Shown in pieces: positions 33,512 through 41,093 of a stretch of DNA of 64,000 nucleotides. Below the pieces are notes generated by a model, which saw only the letters and a list, made by a program, of their open reading frames with translations, ran no database searches and was not told the DNA's origin. This DNA comes from Fibrobacter succinogenes (GTDB lineage Bacteria; Fibrobacterota; Fibrobacteria; Fibrobacterales; Fibrobacteraceae), in the NCBI GenBank assembly GCA_902768715.1, contig CACXMH010000001.1, forward strand, positions 1 to 64,000, in the 5' to 3' direction. The position numbers and the translations under genes were made by a program. Each line of letters begins with the position of its first letter. The stretch's first letter is position 1.

Positions 33512-34468
33512 TCGCACCAGGCGTCCTTTCAGGTCGAAAAATTTCTTGCTCCGGAAATTGACTTTCGAGCGGTTTATGGTGTTTGGATTTTTACGGATAG
33601 CCTGGGACTCTTCTTGGTTGACGACTTCTGATGAACTGGAGCTATGTTCTTCTGGGTTTTCTATTTCGGTATTGTTTTTCGGGGCGGGTTCGTTGTAGAG
33701 CGCCAGAATCTCGCTTTCGGAAAGGGCGCGGCTGTAGATTCTCAGGTCGTCGATGCAGCCCTGGAAATAGCTCCACTTGGAGCGGGTCCCGAGCCTGAGG
33801 GGGGCCGTCCCGTTTTGGACCTGCACGCCGTAGGTCTTGTCGTATAAATCGTCCTGGTCTTTCTGGATACCGTTTTTGAACAAAGTAATCTTGTTGGTTT
33901 CTATGTCGTAGCGGGCCACAAAATGGATCCATTCTTTTTCTTGGATTTCTTCTTGCACGTAGCTTCCGGAACCGAGGCCGCCTTCTAGATTAAAAGCGTA
34001 GGCGGACATCCTGTTCGGCCTGTTTTCTTGGCCTTGGTCAAGGTCCCTGTTGTACATGCGGAACACCCATTCATGCTGGTGGGGCTCCCCCTTGCCCATC
34101 CAGTGCACGTAGCCGCCGGCTTCTGCATTCTGGAAGTTCAGCACTTCGGGGCTGACCCACACCGAAACCGTCAGGGCGCCTGCGGTGGAAATGCTGAAAA
34201 CGTCGTTGTCCGGAATTTCCAGGTAGGCTCCGTTGCCGTCGAAGGCGACGCAGGAATTCTCGTTGCCGAAGCGATCCGTGGAAAATGTGGCTCCGTGGTT
34301 TTCGGCGGTGGCGATTTCTGTGACGGCATTGTTTTCGAAAGTGCCGTTGAAGGGGTAATACGCCACAAGCCCTTCGGAAGGGATTGCGGTGGATTCCGCG
34401 GCGGCAACAGCGGCGGCGGCCATTGCCGCCAGATAAAGAACTTTACGGAACATTGCTAAACGACCCAT
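33503..34468 (-). CDS. secreted LamG-domain protein with sorting-like C-terminus
   Basis: A 321-residue protein. After the signal peptide (MFRKVLYLAAMAAAAVAAAE), residues about 30-250 form a concanavalin-like LamG domain: GLVAYYPFNG, YLEIPDNDVF, LTVSVWVSP, then FQGCIDDLRIYSRALSESEI near the end. A Ser/Glu-rich linker leads to a tail KKFFDLKGRLVREE that resembles type IX secretion sorting domains. LamG domains bind sugars or proteins; a surface adhesin or enzyme accessory role is likely. The start could also be the ATG at 34453. Confidence 0.82.
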   Translation of the reverse strand: MGRLAMFRKVLYLAAMAAAAVAAAESTAIPSEGLVAYYPFNGTFENNAVTEIATAENHGATFSTDRFGNENSCVAFDGNGAYLEIPDNDVFSISTAGALTVSVWVSPEVLNFQNAEAGGYVHWMGKGEPHQHEWVFRMYNRDLDQGQENRPNRMSAYAFNLEGGLGSGSYVQEEIQEKEWIHFVARYDIETNKITLFKNGIQKDQDDLYDKTYGVQVQNGTAPLRLGTRSKWSYFQGCIDDLRIYSRALSESEILALYNEPAPKNNTEIENPEEHSSSSSEVVNQEESQAIRKNPNTINRSKVNFRSKKFFDLKGRLVREE

Positions 34469-34616
34469 CGTGAATAATGATATAAAATCTAATGCATTTC
34501 GTCATATTCGTTGGCGAGGTTTATGGAAAAAAACTTTTTACTCATTTCAAAGGCTTTTTTTCCTGAAAAAATACGTCTATACATGTAGGGACCATAAGGA
34601 GGAAAAAAATTAACCC

Positions 34617-34645
34617 TTGACATTATGTCAAATCTGATATATATT
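34617..34645 (+). promoter_or_regulatory. consensus promoter with palindromic operator at HigBA
   Basis: TTGACA (34617-34622), a 17-base spacer and TATATT (34640-34645). The -35 box is the left half of a perfect inverted repeat TTGACAT-T-ATGTCAA (34617-34631), as expected for an autorepressing antitoxin. The -10 box ends one base before the toxin ATG. Confidence 0.7.
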
Positions 34646-34646
34646 T

Positions 34647-34982
34647 ATGAACCAGAACTACAAACCCATAGCATGGCTGCACGAGCAGCCTCAAACGCCA
34701 CCTTTGTCGCAAAAAGCGAGGATTGAAACAGGATACCTGTTACGGTTATTGCAATCAGGAATGAAATTGTCATTGCCGCAAAGTCGACCTATGCCTTCTA
34801 TAGGAGCACATTGTCATGAATTGCGTATCAATGATGAGGATAAAACGTGGAGACTTTTTTATCGGATTGATGTGGATGCAATTGTCGTAATTTTATGGAC
34901 AGAAAAGAAAACGAACAAGACGCCTGATGAAGTTTTGGAACTTTGTCGCAAGCGCTTGAAATCTTATGACTCGAGGGACTAA
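34647..34982 (+). CDS. higB: HigB-like RelE-family toxin
   Basis: A 111-residue protein of the RelE/ParE superfamily, phage Gp49/HigB-like branch. Typical segments: an N-terminal helix, LLRLLQSGMKLSLPQSRPMP, then HELRINDEDKTWRLFYRID, and VVILWTEKKTNKTP with the basic residues of the RNase face. Relatives cut mRNA on the ribosome. The antitoxin follows after 2 bases. No ribosome site precedes ATG 34647, and the promoter -10 box is 1 base upstream, so initiation is unusual or the start is misplaced. No alternative in-frame start exists before residue 39. Confidence 0.85.
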   Translation: MNQNYKPIAWLHEQPQTPPLSQKARIETGYLLRLLQSGMKLSLPQSRPMPSIGAHCHELRINDEDKTWRLFYRIDVDAIVVILWTEKKTNKTPDEVLELCRKRLKSYDSRD

Positions 34983-34984
34983 AA

Positions 34985-35299
34985 ATGGATAAACAGAAAA
35001 AAGAGCGTCTGGAGAAAAAAGGCTGGATAGTTGGTGATGTGGACGATTTTTTGGGATTAAGTCCTGCCGAAATGGCAATTGTTGAAATGAAGGTTGCTTT
35101 GGCAAAGGCTCTTGTCAACAAGCGGAAAAATTGCGGAAAAACTCAGGTTTTGGCGGCTGTCCTTGCGAATACAAGCCAGTCTCGATATGCAAAGGTTGAA
35201 CATGCTGATGCAAGTGTTTCGCTGGAGCTGATGATCAAGATGTTCTTTGCCCTTGGGGCAAATAAGAGGGAATTGTTGAAGGTTCTGTCTGCCGCATGA
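34985..35299 (+). CDS. higA: HigA-like XRE antitoxin
   Basis: A 104-residue protein. The C-terminal half is a helix-turn-helix of the XRE type (TQVLAAVLANTSQSRYAKVEHADAS, then VSLELMIKMFFALGANKRELLKVL). The N-terminus (GWIVGDVDDFLGLSPAEMAIVE) is typical of HigA antitoxins paired with Gp49-like toxins. It should neutralise HigB and repress the operon through the palindrome at 34617. The toxin-first gene order is characteristic of HigBA. Confidence 0.87.
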   Translation: MDKQKKERLEKKGWIVGDVDDFLGLSPAEMAIVEMKVALAKALVNKRKNCGKTQVLAAVLANTSQSRYAKVEHADASVSLELMIKMFFALGANKRELLKVLSAA

Positions 35300-35340
35300 T
35301 AAGTTCAAGACAAAACACCCGTTTTTGACCCAAATTCCCC

Positions 35341-35372
35341 AACCACCAGCCACTAACCACTAACCACTTATT
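35341..35372. repeat. 7-base CTA tract upstream of rng
   Basis: ACCACTA appears twice in direct succession, then ACCACTT, in a strict 7-base register. It lies in the gap between the antitoxin gene and rng. Confidence 0.6.
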
Positions 35373-35516
35373 ATATATTTAAAGTCCCTAGACCTCGTTT
35401 TGGCGGGCGGGCGGTACTTTCCGTCAAGAAACCGGCGGGGTTCGGAGGCGTTCCATACTTTTGGAGGGCCTTTTAGGGATTTGACTAATCGATTTTGCTT
35501 TACTTTTAGGAGTTTT

Positions 35517-37052
35517 ATGGCAAATAAGTGTAAGCGCGGAATCCTGATTAGCAAGACGCCCTACGAAAAACGCATCGCCATCATGGAAGACGGCGAACTT
35601 GCGGAATTGGTCGTAGAAAGTGTGTCTTCTACCAGGGTTCTGGGCAATATATATAAGGGTGTCGTTCAGAAGGTGCTTCCCGCCTTGAAGGCCGCGTTTA
35701 TCGATATCGGCCTGGAAAAAGCGGGGTTCTTGCACCAGGACGACGCCATGGACAGGAACGAGCTGTTGCGTCGGGAATACGGCGACGACGGCGACGAGGA
35801 AGGCTCCTCCAAGGAAATCTCCATCGACGAGATTCTCCAGGAAGGCCAGGAAATCATGGTCCAGGTGGTGAAGGAACCTATCAGCACCAAGGGTGCCCGT
35901 CTGACGACTCATCTGAGTTTTGCAGGCCGGTTCCTGGTGTGCATGCCGGGTACCAACTTCGTGGGCGTGTCCAAGCGCGAGCGCGACCATGCCAAGCGCC
36001 GGGAATTCCAGAAGGTGGTCCGCCGCCTGAAGGCCCGCGATGTGGGCTATATCGTGCGCACCAACGGGCTGAACGAGTCCGAATTCGAAATCCAGAAGCA
36101 GATGCGGGAGCTGGAGAGCAAGTGGGAACAGACGAAGTACAACTTTGAGACCATGCCCGCCGAAACCTGCATCTACGAGGAGTCGGATTCTATCGAGCAG
36201 ACGGTCCGCGAATACTTTGGCGAGAACACGGACTACGTGTACATCGACAATCGGGACGAATACTTCGCACTTCGCGACTACCTGAAGGTGCTCTCTCCGG
36301 ACAAGCTGGACAAGGTGAAGCTCTGGAGCAGTAACGAGAGCCTGTTCGAGTACTTCAAGATTGAAAACGATTACGCCCGCTCCCTGCAGCGCCAGGTACC
36401 GCTCCCCCGCGGAGGAAACCTGGTCATCGAGCAGACCGAGGCCCTGGTGTCCATCGACGTGAACACCGGTCCGAAGGTCCACGGCAAGGACCAGAGCAAG
36501 ATCATCCTCGAGACCAACATCGACGCCTGCCACGAGATTGCAAAGCAGCTTAGGCTTCGCGACGTGGGCGGTCTTATCATCATCGACTTTATCGACATGG
36601 AGACCGACGAGGATCGCGAGAAGGTTTACCAGGAATTCCGCAAGGCGATTCGCCGGGACAAGGCGCCTATCAGCCCCGCTCCCATTAGCCAGTTCGGCCT
36701 GATGGAAGTGACCCGCAAGCGCGTGCGCGTGAACCTGATGACCGAGAAGACGGAAATCTGTCCGGTGTGCCACGGCGGTGGCCGCATTGCCACGCTGGAA
36801 TCTACCTTGGGCATGATCGACCGCTGGATGGCCCGCGCTCACGGCAAGGGAAAACTGAAGGAAGTGACCCTGGTGGTGAGCAGCCCCCTGGTGGACGTGT
36901 TCTGCAAGGACATGGCCCGTATGTTCCACTATCTGGAATACAAGCACAGCATGAAAATCGACCTGGTGGAAGACGAACATGCCCATGTGAACCAGTTCTG
37001 GATGTACGACAAGGCGGGCGAGGATATTACGGACCTTTACAATTTCGCGTAA
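35517..37052 (+). CDS. rng: ribonuclease G / E family endoribonuclease
   Basis: 511 residues from ATG 35517 (TAGGAG 4 bases upstream). It cuts single-stranded RNA in rRNA maturation and mRNA decay. An S1 domain lies near residues 38-120 (LGNIYKGVVQKVLPALKAAF); the catalytic DNase-like core has VSIDVNTG and LIIIDFIDM, the metal-binding aspartates; the zinc-link CPVCHGGG follows. The length and missing C-terminal extension fit RNase G rather than RNase E. The frame is open upstream to 35400, but without a start signal. Confidence 0.94.
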   Translation: MANKCKRGILISKTPYEKRIAIMEDGELAELVVESVSSTRVLGNIYKGVVQKVLPALKAAFIDIGLEKAGFLHQDDAMDRNELLRREYGDDGDEEGSSKEISIDEILQEGQEIMVQVVKEPISTKGARLTTHLSFAGRFLVCMPGTNFVGVSKRERDHAKRREFQKVVRRLKARDVGYIVRTNGLNESEFEIQKQMRELESKWEQTKYNFETMPAETCIYEESDSIEQTVREYFGENTDYVYIDNRDEYFALRDYLKVLSPDKLDKVKLWSSNESLFEYFKIENDYARSLQRQVPLPRGGNLVIEQTEALVSIDVNTGPKVHGKDQSKIILETNIDACHEIAKQLRLRDVGGLIIIDFIDMETDEDREKVYQEFRKAIRRDKAPISPAPISQFGLMEVTRKRVRVNLMTEKTEICPVCHGGGRIATLESTLGMIDRWMARAHGKGKLKEVTLVVSSPLVDVFCKDMARMFHYLEYKHSMKIDLVEDEHAHVNQFWMYDKAGEDITDLYNFA

Positions 37053-37120
37053 GGCCCTTGGCGCCTGCTCGACGATTGCGCAAGTCGCCGCCGGGTGCCG
37101 TCTCGAAACTGTGAATATGA

Positions 37121-37150
37121 GCCTTGCGGCTTTGCCGCAGGGCTTTTTTT
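37121..37150 (+). terminator. terminator after rng
   Basis: GCCTTGCGGC / GCCGCAGGGC (one G-T pair) with a 3-base loop and T7. Confidence 0.92.
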
Positions 37151-37212
37151 ATCTTAATTTTTAGGCGTTCAATTTTAAGGGCGCCCGTTGGCGCCGAAAA
37201 ACGGAGATTGTT

Positions 37213-38607
37213 ATGAATAGAGTAATTCTGGTTGCCGCTGCCGCCGCCGAGATGGCCGCGAAGGTGAAAGAAGTTGTGGACGCCGCCGCTGCCGCTGGCG
37301 TCAAGACCGCCGTGTATAAGCCCTGCGCAAATGGTGCCGAGGCGGCGGCGGAACTGAAGGAACACCGTTCCGCCGTGCTGATGGAGAAGATTGCCGCCGA
37401 CTTCTTGCAGAAGGACTTTGCCTCTGTGGATACCGTGGTGGTGGAAGGTGCGGAAGGCATGAACGACGTGCTGGCCCACAAGTTCAACGATGACCTCGCC
37501 ACCGCCCTGGATGCGAAGGTCTATTGCAACGGCGAAGATGCCGACCTGTTCTGCCCGAACCGCATCATGCATTGCCCCAAGTGCCTCGCGAAGGAATTTG
37601 CCGCCCCCGCTGCCGAACGCAAGACCAGCCAGGCCATGTTCCGTGCGGGCCTGCTCCTGAAGGCATCGAAGGCGAAGAAGCGCATTGTGCTGCCCGAAGG
37701 TTCTGAACCCCGCACCGTGCAGGCCGCGAAGCTGGTCATTGACCGCAAGATCGCCGTACCCGTGCTGGTGGGCAAGAAGGACGAAATTTTCAAGGTGGCC
37801 AAGGAACAGGGCGTTTCCCTCCCTGCCGATATCGAGATTATCGAACCGACAGCTGAACTTGCCGAAAAGTACGTGCCCACCCTTGTGGAACTCCGCAAGT
37901 CCAAGGGCATGACCGAAGAACAGGCCCGTGCGGCCCTCGCCGACAACGTGATGCTTGCCACCATGATGCTCAAGATGGGCGAAGTGGATGGCCTCGTTTC
38001 CGGCGCTATCCATTCTACCGCAGACACCTTACGCCCGGCCCTGCAGGTTATCAAGTGCGCTCCCGGCGTCAAGTCCGTAAGCTCCGTGTTCTTTATGTGC
38101 ATGCCCGGCAAGACCTACATCTACGGTGACTGCGCTATCAACCTGAACCCCACCGCCGAAGAACTTGCCGGAATCGCCATGCAGTGCGACGACACCGCCA
38201 AGGCCTTCGGGCTGCCCAGCCGTGTGGCTATGCTGAGCTACAGCACCATGAATAGCGGTAAGGGTCCGGACGCCGACTTGGTGCGCGAAGCTACCAAGTT
38301 GGTCAAGGATGCTCGTCCCGAGATGCTGGTGGATGGCCCGCTGCAGTATGATGCCGCTACCGTCGAAAGCGTCGGCTCTCTGAAAGCCCCCGGAAGTTCC
38401 GTGGCCGGCAAGGCAACCGTGTTCGTGTTCCCGAGCCTTTCTGCCGGTAACATCGGCTACAAGGCCGTACAGAGGAGTGCCCACGGCACCATCGCCATCG
38501 GCCCCATGCTCCAGGGCCTCGCCAAGCCGGTGAACGACCTTAGCCGTGGCGCCCTCGTGGAAGACATCGTCTATACCATCGCGCTGACTGCCGTTCAGGC
38601 GGGGTAA
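37213..38607 (+). CDS. pta: phosphate acetyltransferase
   Basis: A 464-residue protein. The enzyme interconverts acetyl-CoA and acetyl phosphate, the step before acetate kinase in fermentation. The C-terminal catalytic PTA_PTB domain spans about 140-460: [54 protein letters not shown]-like and [11 protein letters not shown] with [19 protein letters not shown]. The N-terminal 130 residues keep only part of the P-loop/DRTGG module found in the 700-residue enterobacterial form. ackA is not in the window. GGAG precedes the ATG. Confidence 0.95.
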   Translation: MNRVILVAAAAAEMAAKVKEVVDAAAAAGVKTAVYKPCANGAEAAAELKEHRSAVLMEKIAADFLQKDFASVDTVVVEGAEGMNDVLAHKFNDDLATALDAKVYCNGEDADLFCPNRIMHCPKCLAKEFAAPAAERKTSQAMFRAGLLLKASKAKKRIVLPEGSEPRTVQAAKLVIDRKIAVPVLVGKKDEIFKVAKEQGVSLPADIEIIEPTAELAEKYVPTLVELRKSKGMTEEQARAALADNVMLATMMLKMGEVDGLVSGAIHSTADTLRPALQVIKCAPGVKSVSSVFFMCMPGKTYIYGDCAINLNPTAEELAGIAMQCDDTAKAFGLPSRVAMLSYSTMNSGKGPDADLVREATKLVKDARPEMLVDGPLQYDAATVESVGSLKAPGSSVAGKATVFVFPSLSAGNIGYKAVQRSAHGTIAIGPMLQGLAKPVNDLSRGALVEDIVYTIALTAVQAG

Positions 38608-38648
38608 TAATAAGGGAGGGCTCGTCAGATTTTGTCCCCGGCAATAAA

Positions 38649-38735
38649 ACCTAATACCTAATTATCCACCTCTAGCGGATCCTCGCTTTCGCGAGGATGA
38701 CGAGTCCTAAATTACTAATCGCTAACTAGCCTGTA
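38649..38735. repeat. 7-base CTA tracts around a GGATCCTCGC hairpin
   Basis: CCTAATA-CCTAATT (38649-38663) comes first, then CGGATCCTCGC-TTTC-GCGAGGATGA (38676-38700), a clean hairpin. After it, CCTAAAT, TACTAAT and CGCTAAC (38706-38727) follow in 7-base register. This is a short form of the elements at 32381 and 40991, between convergent genes. Confidence 0.7.
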
Positions 38736-38740
38736 GGGCC

Positions 38741-39499
38741 CTACTTCTTCCCGACTTTTGCGTTCAGTTTTTTCTGGATTTCTTTCAGGTGCCAGCGCCC
38801 CCGCCGGTCTTCGAGAAAGAAGTCCGTACGCACGCCACGGGCAAGCCCCTTGTCGATAATCTTCTGGGCTTCTTCATATTGCTTTTGGTCTAGACGGAAT
38901 TCAGCCAGAAAGTAATAGTTGTAAATGTCGGCAGGGTCGTTTTCCATGGCGAGCATCAAGTATTTTTCTGCCAGTGCTTTATCCGGCCACGATAGGATAA
39001 TGGGGATGTAGGGGAGCAATTGGTGCGCCCGTCCAAGTACCTGATAATTTTGTGTGGCGGCAGCTACGTCGCGGACCTTGGCGGCCAGGCCGTCTTTTAT
39101 TGCTGCAAGTGGATTTTTCTCGGCCGCCCACATGGAAACGGATGCCGCATAGATATGGGCGATTTCACGATTATTCGGATAGCGGTTGTATGCCTTTTCG
39201 CTGAGAACTTTCAGAGAATCAAGCTTGAGCTTGCGTTGGTTTTTGTCGAATGGAACGAATCGGAAAGTGAAATAGGCACTCTTCACCAGACCTTCCGTGG
39301 CCTTTTCGTGGATAGAAGGGTCTTTCTGTGCGCGCTTGTATGCGGCAATCATTAAGTCCGCATTTTTTTTGTCGGCCTTGTCGCCATTGGCACGTTCTGC
39401 ACGAGCCCCATAGCAGGAGTCCGCAAAGGCCAGGTCCTTGTTCGCAAAGCAACAAATGGCCCCAAGCAGGACGATACAAAAAAAACGAACCATATTCAT
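38741..39499 (-). CDS. secreted TPR-like protein, possibly TatT family
   Basis: A 252-residue protein with a signal peptide (MNMVRFFCIVLLGAICCFA) and a helical solenoid. Helices match the TRAP-transporter TatT component pattern: KKNADLMIAAYKRAQKDPSIHEKATEGLVKS is the first, with ANREIAHIYAASVSMWA-like and LGRAHQLLPYIPIILSWPDKALAEKYL following. TatT proteins are periplasmic partners of TRAP transporters; no TRAP gene is nearby, so the name is tentative. The C-terminus is strongly basic. Confidence 0.6.
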   Translation of the reverse strand: MNMVRFFCIVLLGAICCFANKDLAFADSCYGARAERANGDKADKKNADLMIAAYKRAQKDPSIHEKATEGLVKSAYFTFRFVPFDKNQRKLKLDSLKVLSEKAYNRYPNNREIAHIYAASVSMWAAEKNPLAAIKDGLAAKVRDVAAATQNYQVLGRAHQLLPYIPIILSWPDKALAEKYLMLAMENDPADIYNYYFLAEFRLDQKQYEEAQKIIDKGLARGVRTDFFLEDRRGRWHLKEIQKKLNAKVGKK

Positions 39500-39513
39500 A
39501 ATGTGGAATGCGT

Positions 39514-39559
39514 AGTGTGTAATGTATAATGAATAATTTCACACTTCACATTACACACT
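39514..39559. repeat. 12-base perfect inverted repeat
   Basis: AGTGTGTAATGT at 39514-39525 and its reverse complement at 39548-39559. The same words (GTGTGTAATGTGGAATG) occur in the composite repeat at 17290-17320. It lies between the stop of the phosphofructokinase gene and the start of the TPR gene. Confidence 0.7.
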
Positions 39560-39567
39560 TCACACCT

Positions 39568-40914
39568 TTATTTCCTTCCCTTGCCTTTTCCGGAGAAGTA
39601 GTCCTGCTGACGGGTGGCGCCAAGCACGGCATGCCATAGCGTTCCGTTGGGATTGATTTTCTTGCGTTCGTTGACGGCGTATTCTATAGGCACATGGCTG
39701 AACTGTTCGTTCATGCTGCCCACCACCATGTCGGTCTTGCCCGCCATGCCTGCGTGCACCGCACTTTCGGCCAGCTGGAAGCAGAAAATGGCGTCTGTTC
39801 CCTTGGCGGGAATGCTACGAACCATGTAGCTCGGGTCAAAGTACTTGATGTTGACTTCGATTCCCACCTTGTCGAAGTGGTTCTTGATTTCACGGGTCAA
39901 AAATTCACCGATGTCGTTTTTCAACACATTGCCGCTGGCGTCCTTGCGTTCCGGCAGGCCCTTGAACAGCTCTTGCCCTGCGCCTTCGGCCACGGCGATG
40001 ACGGCATGGGTCTTGCCGCTGGAGTATCGGCTTTCGAGAGCCTTGAAAAGCCCGTTCTCGCCTTCCAGTGTGAAGGGTACTTCGGGAATGAGGCAGAAGT
40101 TCACTACCGTGGTGGCGAGAGCCGCGTAGGCGGCAATAAATCCGGAGTCGCGACCCATGAGCTTTACCAGGCCAAGTCCGTTGAAAGCTCCGTTGGCTTC
40201 GTTGTGGGCGCTGGTAATCACGTCTGTGGCGCTGAGCACCGCCGTCTCGAAACCGAAGGTGCGGTCGATCAGGTTCAGGTCGTTGTCGATGGTTTTCGGG
40301 ATACCGATGACAGAAATGGGCTGGCGACGCTTCTTGACTTCTTCGGCAATGGCGTGAGCGCCCCGGAGGGTTCCGTCACCACCGATACAGAACAGCACGT
40401 TGATGTTCAGACGCATGAGGGTATCCACCATTACGGAGGGTTCCTGCATGCCGCGGGAACTCCCCAGGATAGTTCCGCCGTCATCCTGGATGGCATCTAC
40501 CACGTCGGGGTTCAGCATGATAGGCGGGTAGCCGTAGGCCGGGTTCAGCCCGCGGTAACCATAAGGTATGCCAAAAATGTTTCGCACTCCGTAGTCAAAC
40601 CACAACACTTGTACCAGGCCCTTGATGACGTTGTTGAGGCCGGGGCAAAGTCCGCCGCAGGTTACGATGCCAGCACGAGTCCAGGCGGGGTCGTGGAAAA
40701 TGGTTTCCCTGGGCCCTGCCGCCTCAAGCGAAGGAATCTCCTTGCCCTTTGCGCAGAATTCCTTGATGCGGTTGATGTCGGTAGTAAGGCTGATACGGTC
40801 CTGGTCCGAAACGAAGGACACTCCCTTCATGGGGGATTTCAGTGTTCCCGTTCCCACGGTTTCTATGCTCAGATCGTATTCTTCGGGGTGTTGTAAAATG
40901 TCTTCTTGCGTCAT
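39568..40914 (-). CDS. pfkA: 6-phosphofructokinase (TP0108-like)
   Basis: A 448-residue phosphofructokinase of the long PfkA branch that phosphorylates fructose 6-phosphate in glycolysis. Motifs: IVTCGGLCPGLNNVIKGLV, GSSRGMQEP, GGDGTLRGAHAI, GIPKTIDNDLNLIDRTFGFETA and MGRDSGFIAAYAAL. The residues that set the phosphate donor are Gly in GGDGT, as in ATP enzymes, and Lys in PKTIDND, as in PPi enzymes. This combination is known from plant and TP0108-type ATP-dependent enzymes. ATP use is likely but not proven. Confidence 0.9.
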   Translation of the reverse strand: MTQEDILQHPEEYDLSIETVGTGTLKSPMKGVSFVSDQDRISLTTDINRIKEFCAKGKEIPSLEAAGPRETIFHDPAWTRAGIVTCGGLCPGLNNVIKGLVQVLWFDYGVRNIFGIPYGYRGLNPAYGYPPIMLNPDVVDAIQDDGGTILGSSRGMQEPSVMVDTLMRLNINVLFCIGGDGTLRGAHAIAEEVKKRRQPISVIGIPKTIDNDLNLIDRTFGFETAVLSATDVITSAHNEANGAFNGLGLVKLMGRDSGFIAAYAALATTVVNFCLIPEVPFTLEGENGLFKALESRYSSGKTHAVIAVAEGAGQELFKGLPERKDASGNVLKNDIGEFLTREIKNHFDKVGIEVNIKYFDPSYMVRSIPAKGTDAIFCFQLAESAVHAGMAGKTDMVVGSMNEQFSHVPIEYAVNERKKINPNGTLWHAVLGATRQQDYFSGKGKGRK

Positions 40915-40990
40915 GCCTTAAAAATACAAAAAAGATCCCCGACCAGGTCGGGAAAGACATTTTTGGACCGTCAAGCACCGACACCTTAAT

Positions 40991-41093
40991 CGGATCCTCG
41001 CCTTGGTTCGACGCAGCTCACCACAGGTCGCGAGGATGACAATCCTAGTCGCTATCCCCTAACCTCTAAATCCTAGCCCCTAGATCCTAATCC
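40991..41093. repeat. GGATCCTCGC palindrome plus 7-base CTA tract
   Basis: The 50-base element (40991-41040) matches 32381-32430 at 46 of 50 positions. From 41045 to 41093 CTA recurs every 7 bases: CCCTAAC, CTCTAAA, TCCTAGC, CCCTAGA, TCCTAAT, CCCTATA. It runs into the stop codon of the kinase gene. Confidence 0.8.

Noticed and set aside
34625-34726. 33-codon frame (ATG 34625) overlapping higB in another frame
   Set aside because: Its AAGGAGG site is about 22 bases away, too far, and the product has no recognisable feature.
37213-37600. Truncated pta N-terminus as a pseudogene sign
   Set aside because: Short Pta forms with a reduced N-terminal part are common and the catalytic domain is complete.
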